From JAFAZJ01 sp050183765 (lineage in GTDB: Bacteria > Pseudomonadota > Alphaproteobacteria > Reyranellales > Reyranellaceae), in NCBI GenBank assembly GCA_050183765.1, contig JBFXAZ010000017.1, positions 1 through 64,000 of the forward strand: a DNA stretch of 64,000 nucleotides, read 5' to 3'. Below, piece by piece: positions 33,281 through 40,579 of this stretch. The position numbers were made by a program, and so were the translations under genes. Under the pieces are notes generated by a model. That model searched no databases and was not told the origin of the DNA. It saw nothing but the letters and a program-made list of their open reading frames with translations. The first letter of the stretch is position 1. Every line of letters starts with the position of its first letter.

Positions 33281-34384
33281 TCATTCCGCGGCCTCCTTGA
33301 GCGCCGCCTGGCGCGCGGACTCGGCGTCGCGGCGCATGGCGCGCACGACGTTCAGCTCCGACTGGAAGTCGACATAGTGCGGCAGCTTGAGGTGCTGGAC
33401 GAAGCCCTGCGCCTCGACGTTGTCGCTGTGATAGAGCACGAACTCGATGTCGTTGGGCGGCGCGTCGGTCGCCTCGCCCAGCTCCTGGGCGCGCAGCGCG
33501 CGATCGACCAGCGCCATGCCCATCGCCTTGCGCTCGCCGTGGCCGAAGCTCACGCCGTAGCCGCGGGTGAACTGCGGCGGCTCGCTCTTGGAGCCGGCGA
33601 ACTGGTTCACCATCTGGCATTCGGTCAGCTCGACATCGCCGATGTCGACGGCGAAGCCCAGCTCGGGCGGCACCATCTCGACCGGCACCGTGCCGTGGCG
33701 GATCTCGCCGGCGAAGGGATGCGTGCGGCCATAACCGCGCTGCGTGGCGTAACCCATCGCCAGCACGAAGCCCTCGTCGCCGCGCGCGAGGTTCTGCAGG
33801 CGCATGGCGCGCGGCGCGGGGAAGCGCAGCGGCTCGCGGGTCAGGTCGGGCGGCGCCGGATCGCCAGGCGAGGGCCGCTCGATCTCGATGATGTCCTCGC
33901 GGTTGAGCACGTCGATCACGCCCGGCACGCGCGCCTCCTCGGCCGGCGCGGCCACCGGCGCCTGAGCGGGCTCGCCCTCGGCCATGAGCGCGAAGTCGAG
34001 CAGGCGATGGGTGTAGTCGAAGGTCGAGCCGAGGATCTGGCCGCCGGGAATGTCCTTGAACACCGCCGACACCCGCCGCCGCACCGTCATCTCGGCGGTG
34101 TCGATCGGCAGGGTGGCGCCGAAGCGCGGCAGGGTCGTGCGATAGGCGCGTAGCAGGAAGATCGCCTCGACCTGGTCGCCGCAGGCCTGCTTCAGCGCCA
34201 GGGCCGCGAGATCGGGATCGTAGAGCGAGCCCTCGGTCATGACGCGATCGACCGCCAGCTTCTGCTGCTCGCGGATCTGCGCCACCGTCAGCTCGGGCAC
34301 ATCGGGATTGCCGCGGCGCGACTCGGCCAGCCAGGCATGCGCGTTGGCGATCGCGCGTTCGCCGCCCTTCACGGCTACGTACAT
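33281..34384 (-). CDS. phnI: C-P lyase core subunit PhnI
   Basis: A 367-residue subunit of the PhnGHIJ core complex; in E. coli PhnI alone is a purine nucleosidase and with PhnGHL couples methylphosphonate to ATP. Start MYVAVKGGERAIANAHAW and the blocks LDFALMAEGE and GYGVSFGHGERKAMGMALVD are conserved. It starts one base after the phnH stop. The following 184-base gap to phnJ contains repeat A5. Confidence 0.97.
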   Translation of the reverse strand: MYVAVKGGERAIANAHAWLAESRRGNPDVPELTVAQIREQQKLAVDRVMTEGSLYDPDLAALALKQACGDQVEAIFLLRAYRTTLPRFGATLPIDTAEMTVRRRVSAVFKDIPGGQILGSTFDYTHRLLDFALMAEGEPAQAPVAAPAEEARVPGVIDVLNREDIIEIERPSPGDPAPPDLTREPLRFPAPRAMRLQNLARGDEGFVLAMGYATQRGYGRTHPFAGEIRHGTVPVEMVPPELGFAVDIGDVELTECQMVNQFAGSKSEPPQFTRGYGVSFGHGERKAMGMALVDRALRAQELGEATDAPPNDIEFVLYHSDNVEAQGFVQHLKLPHYVDFQSELNVVRAMRRDAESARQAALKEAAE

Positions 34385-34385
34385 G

Positions 34386-34997
34386 TCAGGCCTCCAGGAC
34401 GGTGGTGCGCGGCAATGCCGCGAGGCGCGCGCCCGATGTGAAGAGGATGTCGAGGCCGCGGGGAAACGCGCCGGCCATGGTGCGACGCTCGGCCACGAAC
34501 GACGCCGGCAATCCGTCGACGCGCAACGCAGTATGCGTCGCGATGCCGGGTCCGCTCAAAATCCACCCGCCCTGTCCGGCGAGCGCCGGCACCTGCACGA
34601 TCAGCGTGGCCCCGCGCTGCGGTTCCTCGTCGCTGCCCCAGTCGAAGACATCGAGCGCCGGCAGCACCGACGCGTCGAGCACGATCGCGAAGGCCGCGTC
34701 GACGGCCGCGACCGCGAGCGGCGCGCCGGTGTGGAAGGCGATCCATGCCGCCACATGATCGGCGGCCGGGTGCGGTGCCATCCACACCGGCGTGTCGCCG
34801 TCGAGCAGGGTCAGGCAGCAGGCGGCCGTCGCCGCATCGACGCCGGCGGGCGGATCGAGGCGCAGGGCAAGTTCCTCGATGCGGCCGGGGCGCGACATCG
34901 CGTCGAGCGTGGCACGGAACGCGGCCTGCGCGTCGAGCACCGGCTCGGCGAAGCCCGGCGACAGCGCCGCCTGGGTCGGCGTGGCGATCCCGCTCAT
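34386..34997 (-). CDS. phnH: C-P lyase core subunit PhnH
   Basis: A 203-residue PhnH, a PLP-transferase-fold subunit of the C-P lyase core without PLP. The N-terminal PGFAEPVLDAQAAFRATLDA and MSRPGRIEEL blocks and the C-terminal FPRGLDILFTSGARLAALPR block are the family signatures. The ATG overlaps the phnG stop (ATGA). Length is close to the E. coli protein (194). Confidence 0.96.
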   Translation of the reverse strand: MSGIATPTQAALSPGFAEPVLDAQAAFRATLDAMSRPGRIEELALRLDPPAGVDAATAACCLTLLDGDTPVWMAPHPAADHVAAWIAFHTGAPLAVAAVDAAFAIVLDASVLPALDVFDWGSDEEPQRGATLIVQVPALAGQGGWILSGPGIATHTALRVDGLPASFVAERRTMAGAFPRGLDILFTSGARLAALPRTTVLEA

Positions 34998-35437
34998 GAG
35001 CCGCGCACCATGGTGAAGAAATCGACCTTGGTCGCCGCCGCCTTCGACAGGACCTTTTGACGCGCCGCCGCCTGCCGGGCGGCGAGCGGCGCCACCAGCT
35101 CGCGCCGCAATGGCTCGGCGAAGGGTCCGTCCTGCAGCAATGCGTCGAGCACCGCGACCAGCTCGGCCTTGCGCCTGTCGCGGCCGGCGACATAGCCGAC
35201 ACCGACAGCGCCGCCCTCGATCTGCACGACGCAGCGCGCCACGCTCATCTCGCCGATGTTGAATTGCTGGCCGGTGCCGCCGGCCCGCCCGCGCATCATG
35301 GCCAAACCCGATTCCGCCGGCTTGATTACCCGCCATGTCGGCCTGGGCGAGAGGCGGGCGACCGCCTCCTCCAGCTTCGCCCGCTCGGCCCTGGCCAGCA
35401 CCGCCAGCCAGGACTTGCGCGCGTCGGTGTTTTCCAT
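34994..35437 (-). CDS. phnG: C-P lyase core subunit PhnG
   Basis: A 147-residue PhnG, first gene of the operon. Recognisable blocks are RKSWLAVLARA, RPTWRVIKPAESGLAMMRGR and GQQFNIGEMSVARC; C-terminal helix KVDFFTMVRG. Upstream in the 93 bases to phnF are a sigma-70-like promoter and the operator described separately. No plain GGAGG is seen; TAGGGG lies about 13 bases upstream of the ATG. Confidence 0.95.
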   Translation of the reverse strand: MENTDARKSWLAVLARAERAKLEEAVARLSPRPTWRVIKPAESGLAMMRGRAGGTGQQFNIGEMSVARCVVQIEGGAVGVGYVAGRDRRKAELVAVLDALLQDGPFAEPLRRELVAPLAARQAAARQKVLSKAAATKVDFFTMVRGS

Positions 35438-35451
35438 CTCGACAAAACCCC

Positions 35452-35469
35452 TACTTGTCTATACAAGTA
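35452..35469. promoter_or_regulatory. PhnF (HutC-type GntR) operator
   Basis: TACTTGTCTATACAAGTA: seven-base inverted arms around CTAT. Its core GTCTATAC (35457-35464) matches the GTMTAKAC consensus known for the HutC subfamily of GntR regulators, to which PhnF belongs. It lies between divergent phnG and phnF and overlaps the -10 of the phnG promoter, so binding would block initiation of the catabolic operon and perhaps autoregulate phnF. Confidence 0.85.
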
Positions 35470-35494
35470 TAGAAGCTTGGGCCGACGCCCGCAA
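35466..35494 (-). promoter_or_regulatory. phnG operon promoter
   Basis: On the minus strand TTGCGG (35494-35489) and TATACT (35471-35466) are separated by exactly 17 bases. The -10 matches five of six consensus bases; the -35 three of six. The -10 overlaps the PhnF operator. The start codon lies about 30 bases downstream of the -10. No Pho box search could be made. Confidence 0.6.
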
Positions 35495-35530
35495 GGTGAA
35501 TTGCCCACACCCCGATGAAGGTTGCGTGAC

Positions 35531-36247
35531 ATGGCCGTGGACGACGATCCCAGACCGCTGTGGCGGCGCATTGCCGACACGCTGCGGGCGGAGGTCAAGG
35601 CGGGCGAATGGAAACCGGGTGCGCGGCTGCCCGGCGAGTACGCGCTGGCCGAGCGTTTCGGCGTCAACCGCCACACCCTGCGGCAGGCCATCGAGCACCT
35701 GGAGAGCCAGGGCGTGCTGCGCGCCGAGCAGGGCCGCGGCATCTTCGTGCCCGATCCGCCGCTCGACTACGCGCTGGGCAAGCGGGCGCGCTTCAGCGAG
35801 AACATCAGCCGCGCCCACCGCGTCGGTGCGCGCGACATGGTGAGCGCGCAGACCGTGCGCGCCACGCCCGAGATCGCCCAGGCGCTCTCCGTGCCGGTGG
35901 AAACGCCGCTGCTGCGACTGGACGCGCGTGCGCTGGTCGACGGCAAGCCGGCCGGCATCGGCAGCCACTACTTTCCGGCCGCGCGCTTTCCGCGCCTGGG
36001 CGACGCCTGGCGCGCCGAGCGTTCGGTGACGGCGGCGCTGCGCCGCTGCGGCGTGGCCGACTACTCCCGGCGCTGGACGCGCGTCTCGGCGGCCCTGATC
36101 ACCGCGTCGGACGCTCGCCTGCTCGAGGTCGGCCGCGGCCGGGCCATGCTGGTCACCGAGTCGATCAACGTCGATCCCGACGGCGTGCCGATCGAGTACG
36201 GCCATTCGCGCTGGCTGAGCGACGCCATGACCTTCGTGGTCGAATAG
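35531..36247 (+). CDS. phnF: GntR/HutC-family transcriptional regulator of phosphonate metabolism
   Basis: A 238-residue GntR regulator. The winged helix occupies residues 8-75, with GEYALAERFGVNRHTLRQAI as helix-turn-helix and GVLRAEQGRGIFV as wing; the UTRA ligand domain follows (about 95-235), including RLDARALVDGKPAGIGSHYF and a C-terminal IEYGHSRWLSDAMTF. ATG at 35531 is preferred to an in-frame TTG at 35522. Divergent from phnG with one shared operator; the expected role is ligand-relieved repression. Confidence 0.93.
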   Translation: MAVDDDPRPLWRRIADTLRAEVKAGEWKPGARLPGEYALAERFGVNRHTLRQAIEHLESQGVLRAEQGRGIFVPDPPLDYALGKRARFSENISRAHRVGARDMVSAQTVRATPEIAQALSVPVETPLLRLDARALVDGKPAGIGSHYFPAARFPRLGDAWRAERSVTAALRRCGVADYSRRWTRVSAALITASDARLLEVGRGRAMLVTESINVDPDGVPIEYGHSRWLSDAMTFVVE

Positions 36248-36249
36248 GC

Positions 36250-36897
36250 TCAGTGCGTCGCGCCGGCGACGACCAGCTCGTCGTGCTCGATGCGGATCGA
36301 GGTCTCGACGGCGATCTTCAGCGCGGCGACCAGCGTGTCGACCGACATCGATGCGGCGCCCGGATGCCGGGCGGCCTGCTCCGGCAGATAGGGCACGTGG
36401 ATGAAGCCGGCGCGGAAGCCGTGCCGCCCGGTCTCGGCGAGGTGGCGCGCCATATAGAAGGTGTGATTGCAGACGAAAGTGCCGGCACTGTTCGACACCG
36501 AGGCGGGGATTCCCGCGGCGCGCACGCGGCGAAGGATCGCCTTGATCGGAAGCGTCGTGAAATAGGCCGCCGGTCCATCCGCGGCGCTGGGCCTGTCGAT
36601 CGGCTGCTCGTCCGCGTTGTCGGGAATGCGCGCGTCGTCGACGTTGATGGCGACCCGCTCCAACGAGAAATCGACCCGGCCACCGGCGAGCCCCAGCGCG
36701 ATCACGATGTCCGGCGAGAGCTCGTCGAGCAGCGCCGAGAGCCGCGGGCGAATGGCGCGATAGACGCAGGGCAGGCGCCGCGCGAGGACGTCATGGCCCT
36801 CGCAGCGCCAGCCGTCGAGCCGCTGCGCGGCCTCCCAGGAGGGGTTGACGGTATCGTTGTCGAACGGCTCGAAGCCGGTCACCAGAACGCGCTTCAC
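36250..36897 (-). CDS. pcp: Pyroglutamyl-peptidase I
   Basis: A 215-residue cysteine peptidase (family C15) that removes N-terminal pyroglutamate. Start MKRVLVTGFEPF with GTG at 36897 gives the canonical N-terminus and length; the longer frame to 36930 would add eleven residues. The triad is Glu80 (VDFSLERVAIN), Cys143 (SAGTFVCNHTFY) and His167 (AGFIHVPYLPEQ). It converges on phnF, with only two bases between stops. Cytoplasmic; no link to phosphonate metabolism is evident. Confidence 0.93.
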   Translation of the reverse strand: MKRVLVTGFEPFDNDTVNPSWEAAQRLDGWRCEGHDVLARRLPCVYRAIRPRLSALLDELSPDIVIALGLAGGRVDFSLERVAINVDDARIPDNADEQPIDRPSAADGPAAYFTTLPIKAILRRVRAAGIPASVSNSAGTFVCNHTFYMARHLAETGRHGFRAGFIHVPYLPEQAARHPGAASMSVDTLVAALKIAVETSIRIEHDELVVAGATH

Positions 36898-36946
36898 TCG
36901 ATGTCCTCGCTCCTGCGGCGAGGACATCAAGCCATGAAGCCGACGC

Positions 36947-37276
36947 TTATGCCAGCGGCGTGAACGCCACGCGCTCGCGTCGTGCCAGCCTGGGTACCGC
37001 CTCGTCGAGAATCAGCGACTGGAAGTGCGGCGTCTTCAGATGCGCCTCGTAGGCGGACTGATCGACGAAGAGCTCGTAAAGGAAGAACATGTGGTCGTTG
37101 TCGGGCGAGCGGTGCGCGCGGAAGAGCAGCGTGCCGGGTTCGTTGGCACGCACCGCGGCGGTCATGCGGTCGAGCACGTCGAGGAGGGCATCGACCTCGC
37201 CGGGCCTGGCTTCCCAGGTGATGGTGAAGGCGACGGTTCCGTCGACGGGCGGCTTGGCGTTGGCGAGGCTGGGCAT
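36947..37276 (-). CDS. Antibiotic biosynthesis monooxygenase (ABM) domain protein
   Basis: A 109-residue dimeric alpha+beta barrel (ABM/YgiN-like) protein. Features are FTITWEARPGEVDALLDVLD, then NEPGTLLFRAHRSPD and FFLYELFVDQSAYEAHLKTP, ending in helix and strand. Such proteins are cofactor-free oxygenases or quinol-related enzymes, but many lack a known reaction. The ATG at 37276 follows GGAG; an upstream ATG at 37303 is less likely. It lies 78 bases after the hybrid kinase gene and may be co-transcribed. Confidence 0.85.
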   Translation of the reverse strand: MPSLANAKPPVDGTVAFTITWEARPGEVDALLDVLDRMTAAVRANEPGTLLFRAHRSPDNDHMFFLYELFVDQSAYEAHLKTPHFQSLILDEAVPRLARRERVAFTPLA

Positions 37277-37354
37277 GGCGAACTCCGCTGTGGTTGACGG
37301 CACAGCTATGCGCCGACTCGAGCGGCGATCGTTTCGCCGAGGGCCGAACCGACC

Positions 37355-39241
37355 CTAGGAATCGAGGACCTGGCGGATTTTCTGCGCCAGGGCGTTGATC
37401 CGGTACGGCTTGCCGAGGATGGCGTCGGCGCCGCCGAAGCCATCGACGCCGGCCCGCGACCCGGCCAGCCCCGAAGTAAAGAGCACTTTGAGCCCGCAGC
37501 GGCGCGACAGCGCCTCGCGCGCCAGGGCGTCGCCGCTGATGCCGCCGGGCATCGCCAAATCGGTAAACAGGAGGTCGAACTTCTCGCCGGCGTCGAGCAA
37601 CTCCAGGGCCGCGCTGGCGCGGTCGGCCTCCATCGTGGCGTAGCCCAGCTTGCGCAGCTGGGCGACGACGATCTGGCGCACGGCCGCGTTGTCCTCGACG
37701 ACCAGGATGCGCTCGCGCACCGGCGTCCCGGGCCGCGCGGCGGCCACGGCGTCCGCGTTGGCGGACGACGCATTGGCGCGCGGCAGAAGGAGCCGCACGC
37801 TGGTGCCCCTGCCGACCACGCTGTCGACCTGGATGTGCCCGCCCGACTGCTTGACGAAGCCGAACACCATGCTGAGCCCAAGCCCCGTGCCCTTGCCCGG
37901 CTCCTTGGTGGTGAAGAACGGATCGAAAATGCGGCTGATCGCCTCCGGCGGAATGCCGGTGCCGGTGTCGGTCGCCGTGATCGCGACGTAGTCGCCCGGC
38001 ACAAGACCGGGTGTGTCGCGCGGATCGCTCTCCCGCAGCGTCATGTTGCGCGTCGAGAGCGTCAGCCGGCCACCCTCGGGCATGGCGTCGCGCGCATTGA
38101 CCGCGAGGTTGACGATCGCCGATTCGAGCTGGGGCGCGTCGATGTGCAGCGGCCAGAGATCGGCCGCGCCGCCGAACTCGACGACGATATTGCCGCCGAG
38201 CATGCGGCCCAGCAGTCGCGCGGTGTTGGCGAGCAGGGGGTTGGCGTCGATGGTCTGCGGCGCAAGCGGCTGCTGGCGAGCGAAGGCCAGCAGGCCGCGC
38301 ACCAGCTCGGCGCCGCGCTGCGCGCCGTGCAGCGCCGCGGCGGCGTGCTCGATGGTGTCCTCCGGCAGGTCGGCTCGGTCGAGCAGCAGCTCGATGCTGC
38401 TGATCACCAGGCTGAGCAGATTGTTGAAGTCGTGCGCGATACCGCCGGTGAGCTGGCCGATCGCCTCGAGCCGCTGCGAGCGCTGTACGCGCTCCTCGGC
38501 GGCGAGGCGCTCCGTCAGGTCGCGGCCGATGAAGAAATGCTGCGCGTCGAGCGCCGACCATACGCCGGTCCAGTGCAAGGGCACCGCCCGGCCATCCTTA
38601 TGGACGTAGCGGCAGTCGAACTGGCGCATGACGCGGCCGTGGCGCGCGGCGCGCATCTCGGCCCGGGTCGTCTCGAGGTCGTCGGGATGGATGAAGCGGA
38701 TGGCACTGTGGCCGGCCATCTCCTCGGGCGCGTAGCCGAGGATCGCGCGACTGCTGGGGCTGACGCGGATCAGGTTGCCCCGGCCGTCGGTCACCAGGAT
38801 CAGGTCGAGAGAGGTGGCGAACAGGCTTTCGTTGATGGAACGCGCGGCGTCGCGGGCACGGGCGTCGGCCAGGCCGGCAAGATGCGCCTCGCGATCGAGC
38901 GAGACGTCGCGCAGGAAGACCAGCCCGCCCTCGCCATGAACATGGGCGCGCAATTCCAGCCAGGCACCCGGGCGCTCGCAGCACAGGCCGAAGCCGGACG
39001 TCCGCGCCCCGGGCGCGAACAGCGCCTCGCTGTTCAGGTCCAGGACGGCCAGCAGCGATTGGCCGACGAGAGCTGCGGCGTCGCTGGCCAGGAGATAGGC
39101 TGCCGCGCTGTTGGCATAGAGCACGCGCCACGCCTGATCGACGGCGACCACGCCCTCGTCGATTGCATCGACAATTGCCGTGACGTCGGCTCCCCTGTCG
39201 GGGGCCTGCACTTGACGCTCGGCGATTGACCAGTCGCCCAT
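37355..39241 (-). CDS. PAS-containing hybrid sensor histidine kinase
   Basis: A 628-residue soluble hybrid kinase. Two PAS domains (about 20-110 and 135-250; the second with LILVTDGRGNLIRVSPSSRA and FIHPDDLETT) precede HisKA with His270 in GGIAHDFNNLL, an HATPase domain (N box about 371-387, DTGTGI at 425-430, GTGLGLS at 451-457) and a C-terminal receiver with Asp561 (FTDLAMPGG) and Lys611. No transmembrane segment is seen, so a cytoplasmic signal such as redox or light is likely. No cognate regulator gene is nearby. The AHDFNN motif places it in the HWE/HisKA_4-excluded NtrB-like group. Confidence 0.93.
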   Translation of the reverse strand: MGDWSIAERQVQAPDRGADVTAIVDAIDEGVVAVDQAWRVLYANSAAAYLLASDAAALVGQSLLAVLDLNSEALFAPGARTSGFGLCCERPGAWLELRAHVHGEGGLVFLRDVSLDREAHLAGLADARARDAARSINESLFATSLDLILVTDGRGNLIRVSPSSRAILGYAPEEMAGHSAIRFIHPDDLETTRAEMRAARHGRVMRQFDCRYVHKDGRAVPLHWTGVWSALDAQHFFIGRDLTERLAAEERVQRSQRLEAIGQLTGGIAHDFNNLLSLVISSIELLLDRADLPEDTIEHAAAALHGAQRGAELVRGLLAFARQQPLAPQTIDANPLLANTARLLGRMLGGNIVVEFGGAADLWPLHIDAPQLESAIVNLAVNARDAMPEGGRLTLSTRNMTLRESDPRDTPGLVPGDYVAITATDTGTGIPPEAISRIFDPFFTTKEPGKGTGLGLSMVFGFVKQSGGHIQVDSVVGRGTSVRLLLPRANASSANADAVAAARPGTPVRERILVVEDNAAVRQIVVAQLRKLGYATMEADRASAALELLDAGEKFDLLFTDLAMPGGISGDALAREALSRRCGLKVLFTSGLAGSRAGVDGFGGADAILGKPYRINALAQKIRQVLDS

Positions 39242-39476
39242 GAGACGCTCCCTGGCGTCGCCCGGACCATGCCTTCGTTACATCTTAGAGGGGGAGCAGA
39301 TCACACTGCGTCAATTGACGTCATAAAGTCAGGAATTCGTAACGAAGCGGCGACACAGATTTCATTTCTTCTGCAAATTAAAACAAGAACCTACCTCTGT
39401 GTGAGTGAGCATACCCTCGCATCCCGTTTCGGCACAATGCAAAACATGCATGTGTCGAGAGAACATCATGCGGTGC
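39242..39476. other. AT-richer 235-base intergenic region upstream of the hybrid kinase
   Basis: The largest gene-free stretch in the window, visibly AT-richer than its surroundings. It holds a perfect palindrome CGTCAATTGACG (39309-39320), overlapping a TGACGTCA palindrome (39316-39323). Reading the minus strand, TTGACG (39314-39309) could serve as a -35 for the kinase gene, with a weak TCTAAG about 19 bases further. A short frame at 39269-39508 on the plus strand has no recognisable features and was not annotated. Confidence 0.5.
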
Positions 39477-40412
39477 CTACCATCCCAGAGTGCCGCGAAT
39501 TTCCGTGACGACATCGAGGTGCCGCTCGTGATCGCCGGCAAAGCGCACCACGAGATGCGTGGCGCCGGCGTCGGCGAATCCCTTCAGCCACGCGGCGGCG
39601 CCGGCGGCCGAACCGGCGAAACAGCTCTGGCGCTTGCGCATGATCTCAGCCGCCATGCCGTAATACTGCTCGAGATAGGCGTTCATGCGCGCCTCGGCGC
39701 GCGCGGCGACATCGTCGATCGCCAGGGTCACATAGATCGCCGCGGTCAGGCTGGCCGGATCGCGGCCGGCGGCCTTCGCCGCCTCCTTCACCTCGGCCCA
39801 CTGCGCGGCGTATTCGTGCGGCTCCGGCCCATTGGGGAACCAGCCGTCGTAAAGACGCCCGCAGCGCTGACGGGCGGCACTGACGGCCCCGGGCAACCAG
39901 ATCGGCGGGCCGCCGGGCCGATGGGGCGTGGGGCCCAGCACGCTGTCCGTCATCTTCCAGCGCCCGTCCCAGGTCACCGGCTTGCCGGTCCACAACGCCT
40001 TGGCGAGCGCGATTCCCTCGACCATGCGCCCGACGCGCTTCTCGAAGGGCACGCCGGCGGCAACGAACTCGGCGCGGATATTGGGCACGTCGCTGGCGAT
40101 GCCGATGCCCAGGATCAGCCGACCCTCTGCGATGCGATCCAGGGTCGCCACCTGCTGCGCCAGGACGACCGGGTTGCGCAGCGCCGGCAGCAGCACCGCA
40201 GTGCCCAGCTCCGGCTTGCGCGTGCGCGCCGCGACCGCGGCCAGTAAGGTCAGCGGATCGTGCCGCGGACGCGCCAGCAGCGAATCGCCCACCCACAGTG
40301 AATCGAATCCCAGCCTTTCGGCGCGCTCGGCCAGCGCCAGCAGGGAGCCGGTCTCGTCCTGGCCTTCCATCACCCGCTCGCGGGTCGGCAGCAGATATCC
40401 CAGTCGCGGCAT
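39477..40412 (-). CDS. LLM-class flavin-dependent oxidoreductase
   Basis: A 311-residue luciferase-like TIM-barrel enzyme using FMNH2 or F420. Conserved parts are AERAERLGFDSLWVGDSLL, HDPLTLLAAVAART, GRLILGIGIASDVPN and GPPIWLPGAVS. The start at 40412 follows an unusually long purine run (GGGGGGGAAG); the longer frame back to 40649 crosses the HAD remnant on the other strand. It has no neighbour on the same strand except the kinase 235 bases downstream. Substrate unknown. Confidence 0.88.
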   Translation of the reverse strand: MPRLGYLLPTRERVMEGQDETGSLLALAERAERLGFDSLWVGDSLLARPRHDPLTLLAAVAARTRKPELGTAVLLPALRNPVVLAQQVATLDRIAEGRLILGIGIASDVPNIRAEFVAAGVPFEKRVGRMVEGIALAKALWTGKPVTWDGRWKMTDSVLGPTPHRPGGPPIWLPGAVSAARQRCGRLYDGWFPNGPEPHEYAAQWAEVKEAAKAAGRDPASLTAAIYVTLAIDDVAARAEARMNAYLEQYYGMAAEIMRKRQSCFAGSAAGAAAWLKGFADAGATHLVVRFAGDHERHLDVVTEIRGTLGW

Positions 40413-40481
40413 GGGCTTCCCCCCCTCGGTCCAGGCGCAGATCATGGACTCGTCGCGGCGCCCACGGTACAGGCTTTCGCC

Positions 40482-40545
40482 ATGGCCCGTGCCGCCTTCC
40501 TCGACCGTGATGGGGTGCTCAACCAGGCGATCCTCAGCGATCGCC
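40482..40545 (+). pseudogene. 5' remnant of a HAD D,D-heptose-1,7-bisphosphate phosphatase-like gene
   Basis: The plus strand begins ATG and reads MARAAFLDRDGVLNQAIL, which is the hallmark N-terminus (motif I, DRDGVLN, with both catalytic aspartates) of GmhB/histidinol-phosphatase-type HAD phosphatases. Similarity fades after about residue 18-24 (SDRRPQAPARGG), and the frame runs antisense into the MmgE/PrpD gene with no motif II-IV. The full-length family is about 180 residues. It therefore looks like the truncated start of a lost gene, in the gap between the LLM and MmgE/PrpD genes. Chance occurrence of the motif in a short frame is possible but unlikely. Confidence 0.6.
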
Positions 40546-40579
40546 GGCCCCAAGCTCCGGCGCGGGGCGGAGCAATCCG

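Noticed and set aside
39269..39508. Short plus-strand frame upstream of the hybrid kinase
   Set aside because: No recognisable motif, poor codon bias and no ribosome binding site; treated as intergenic.
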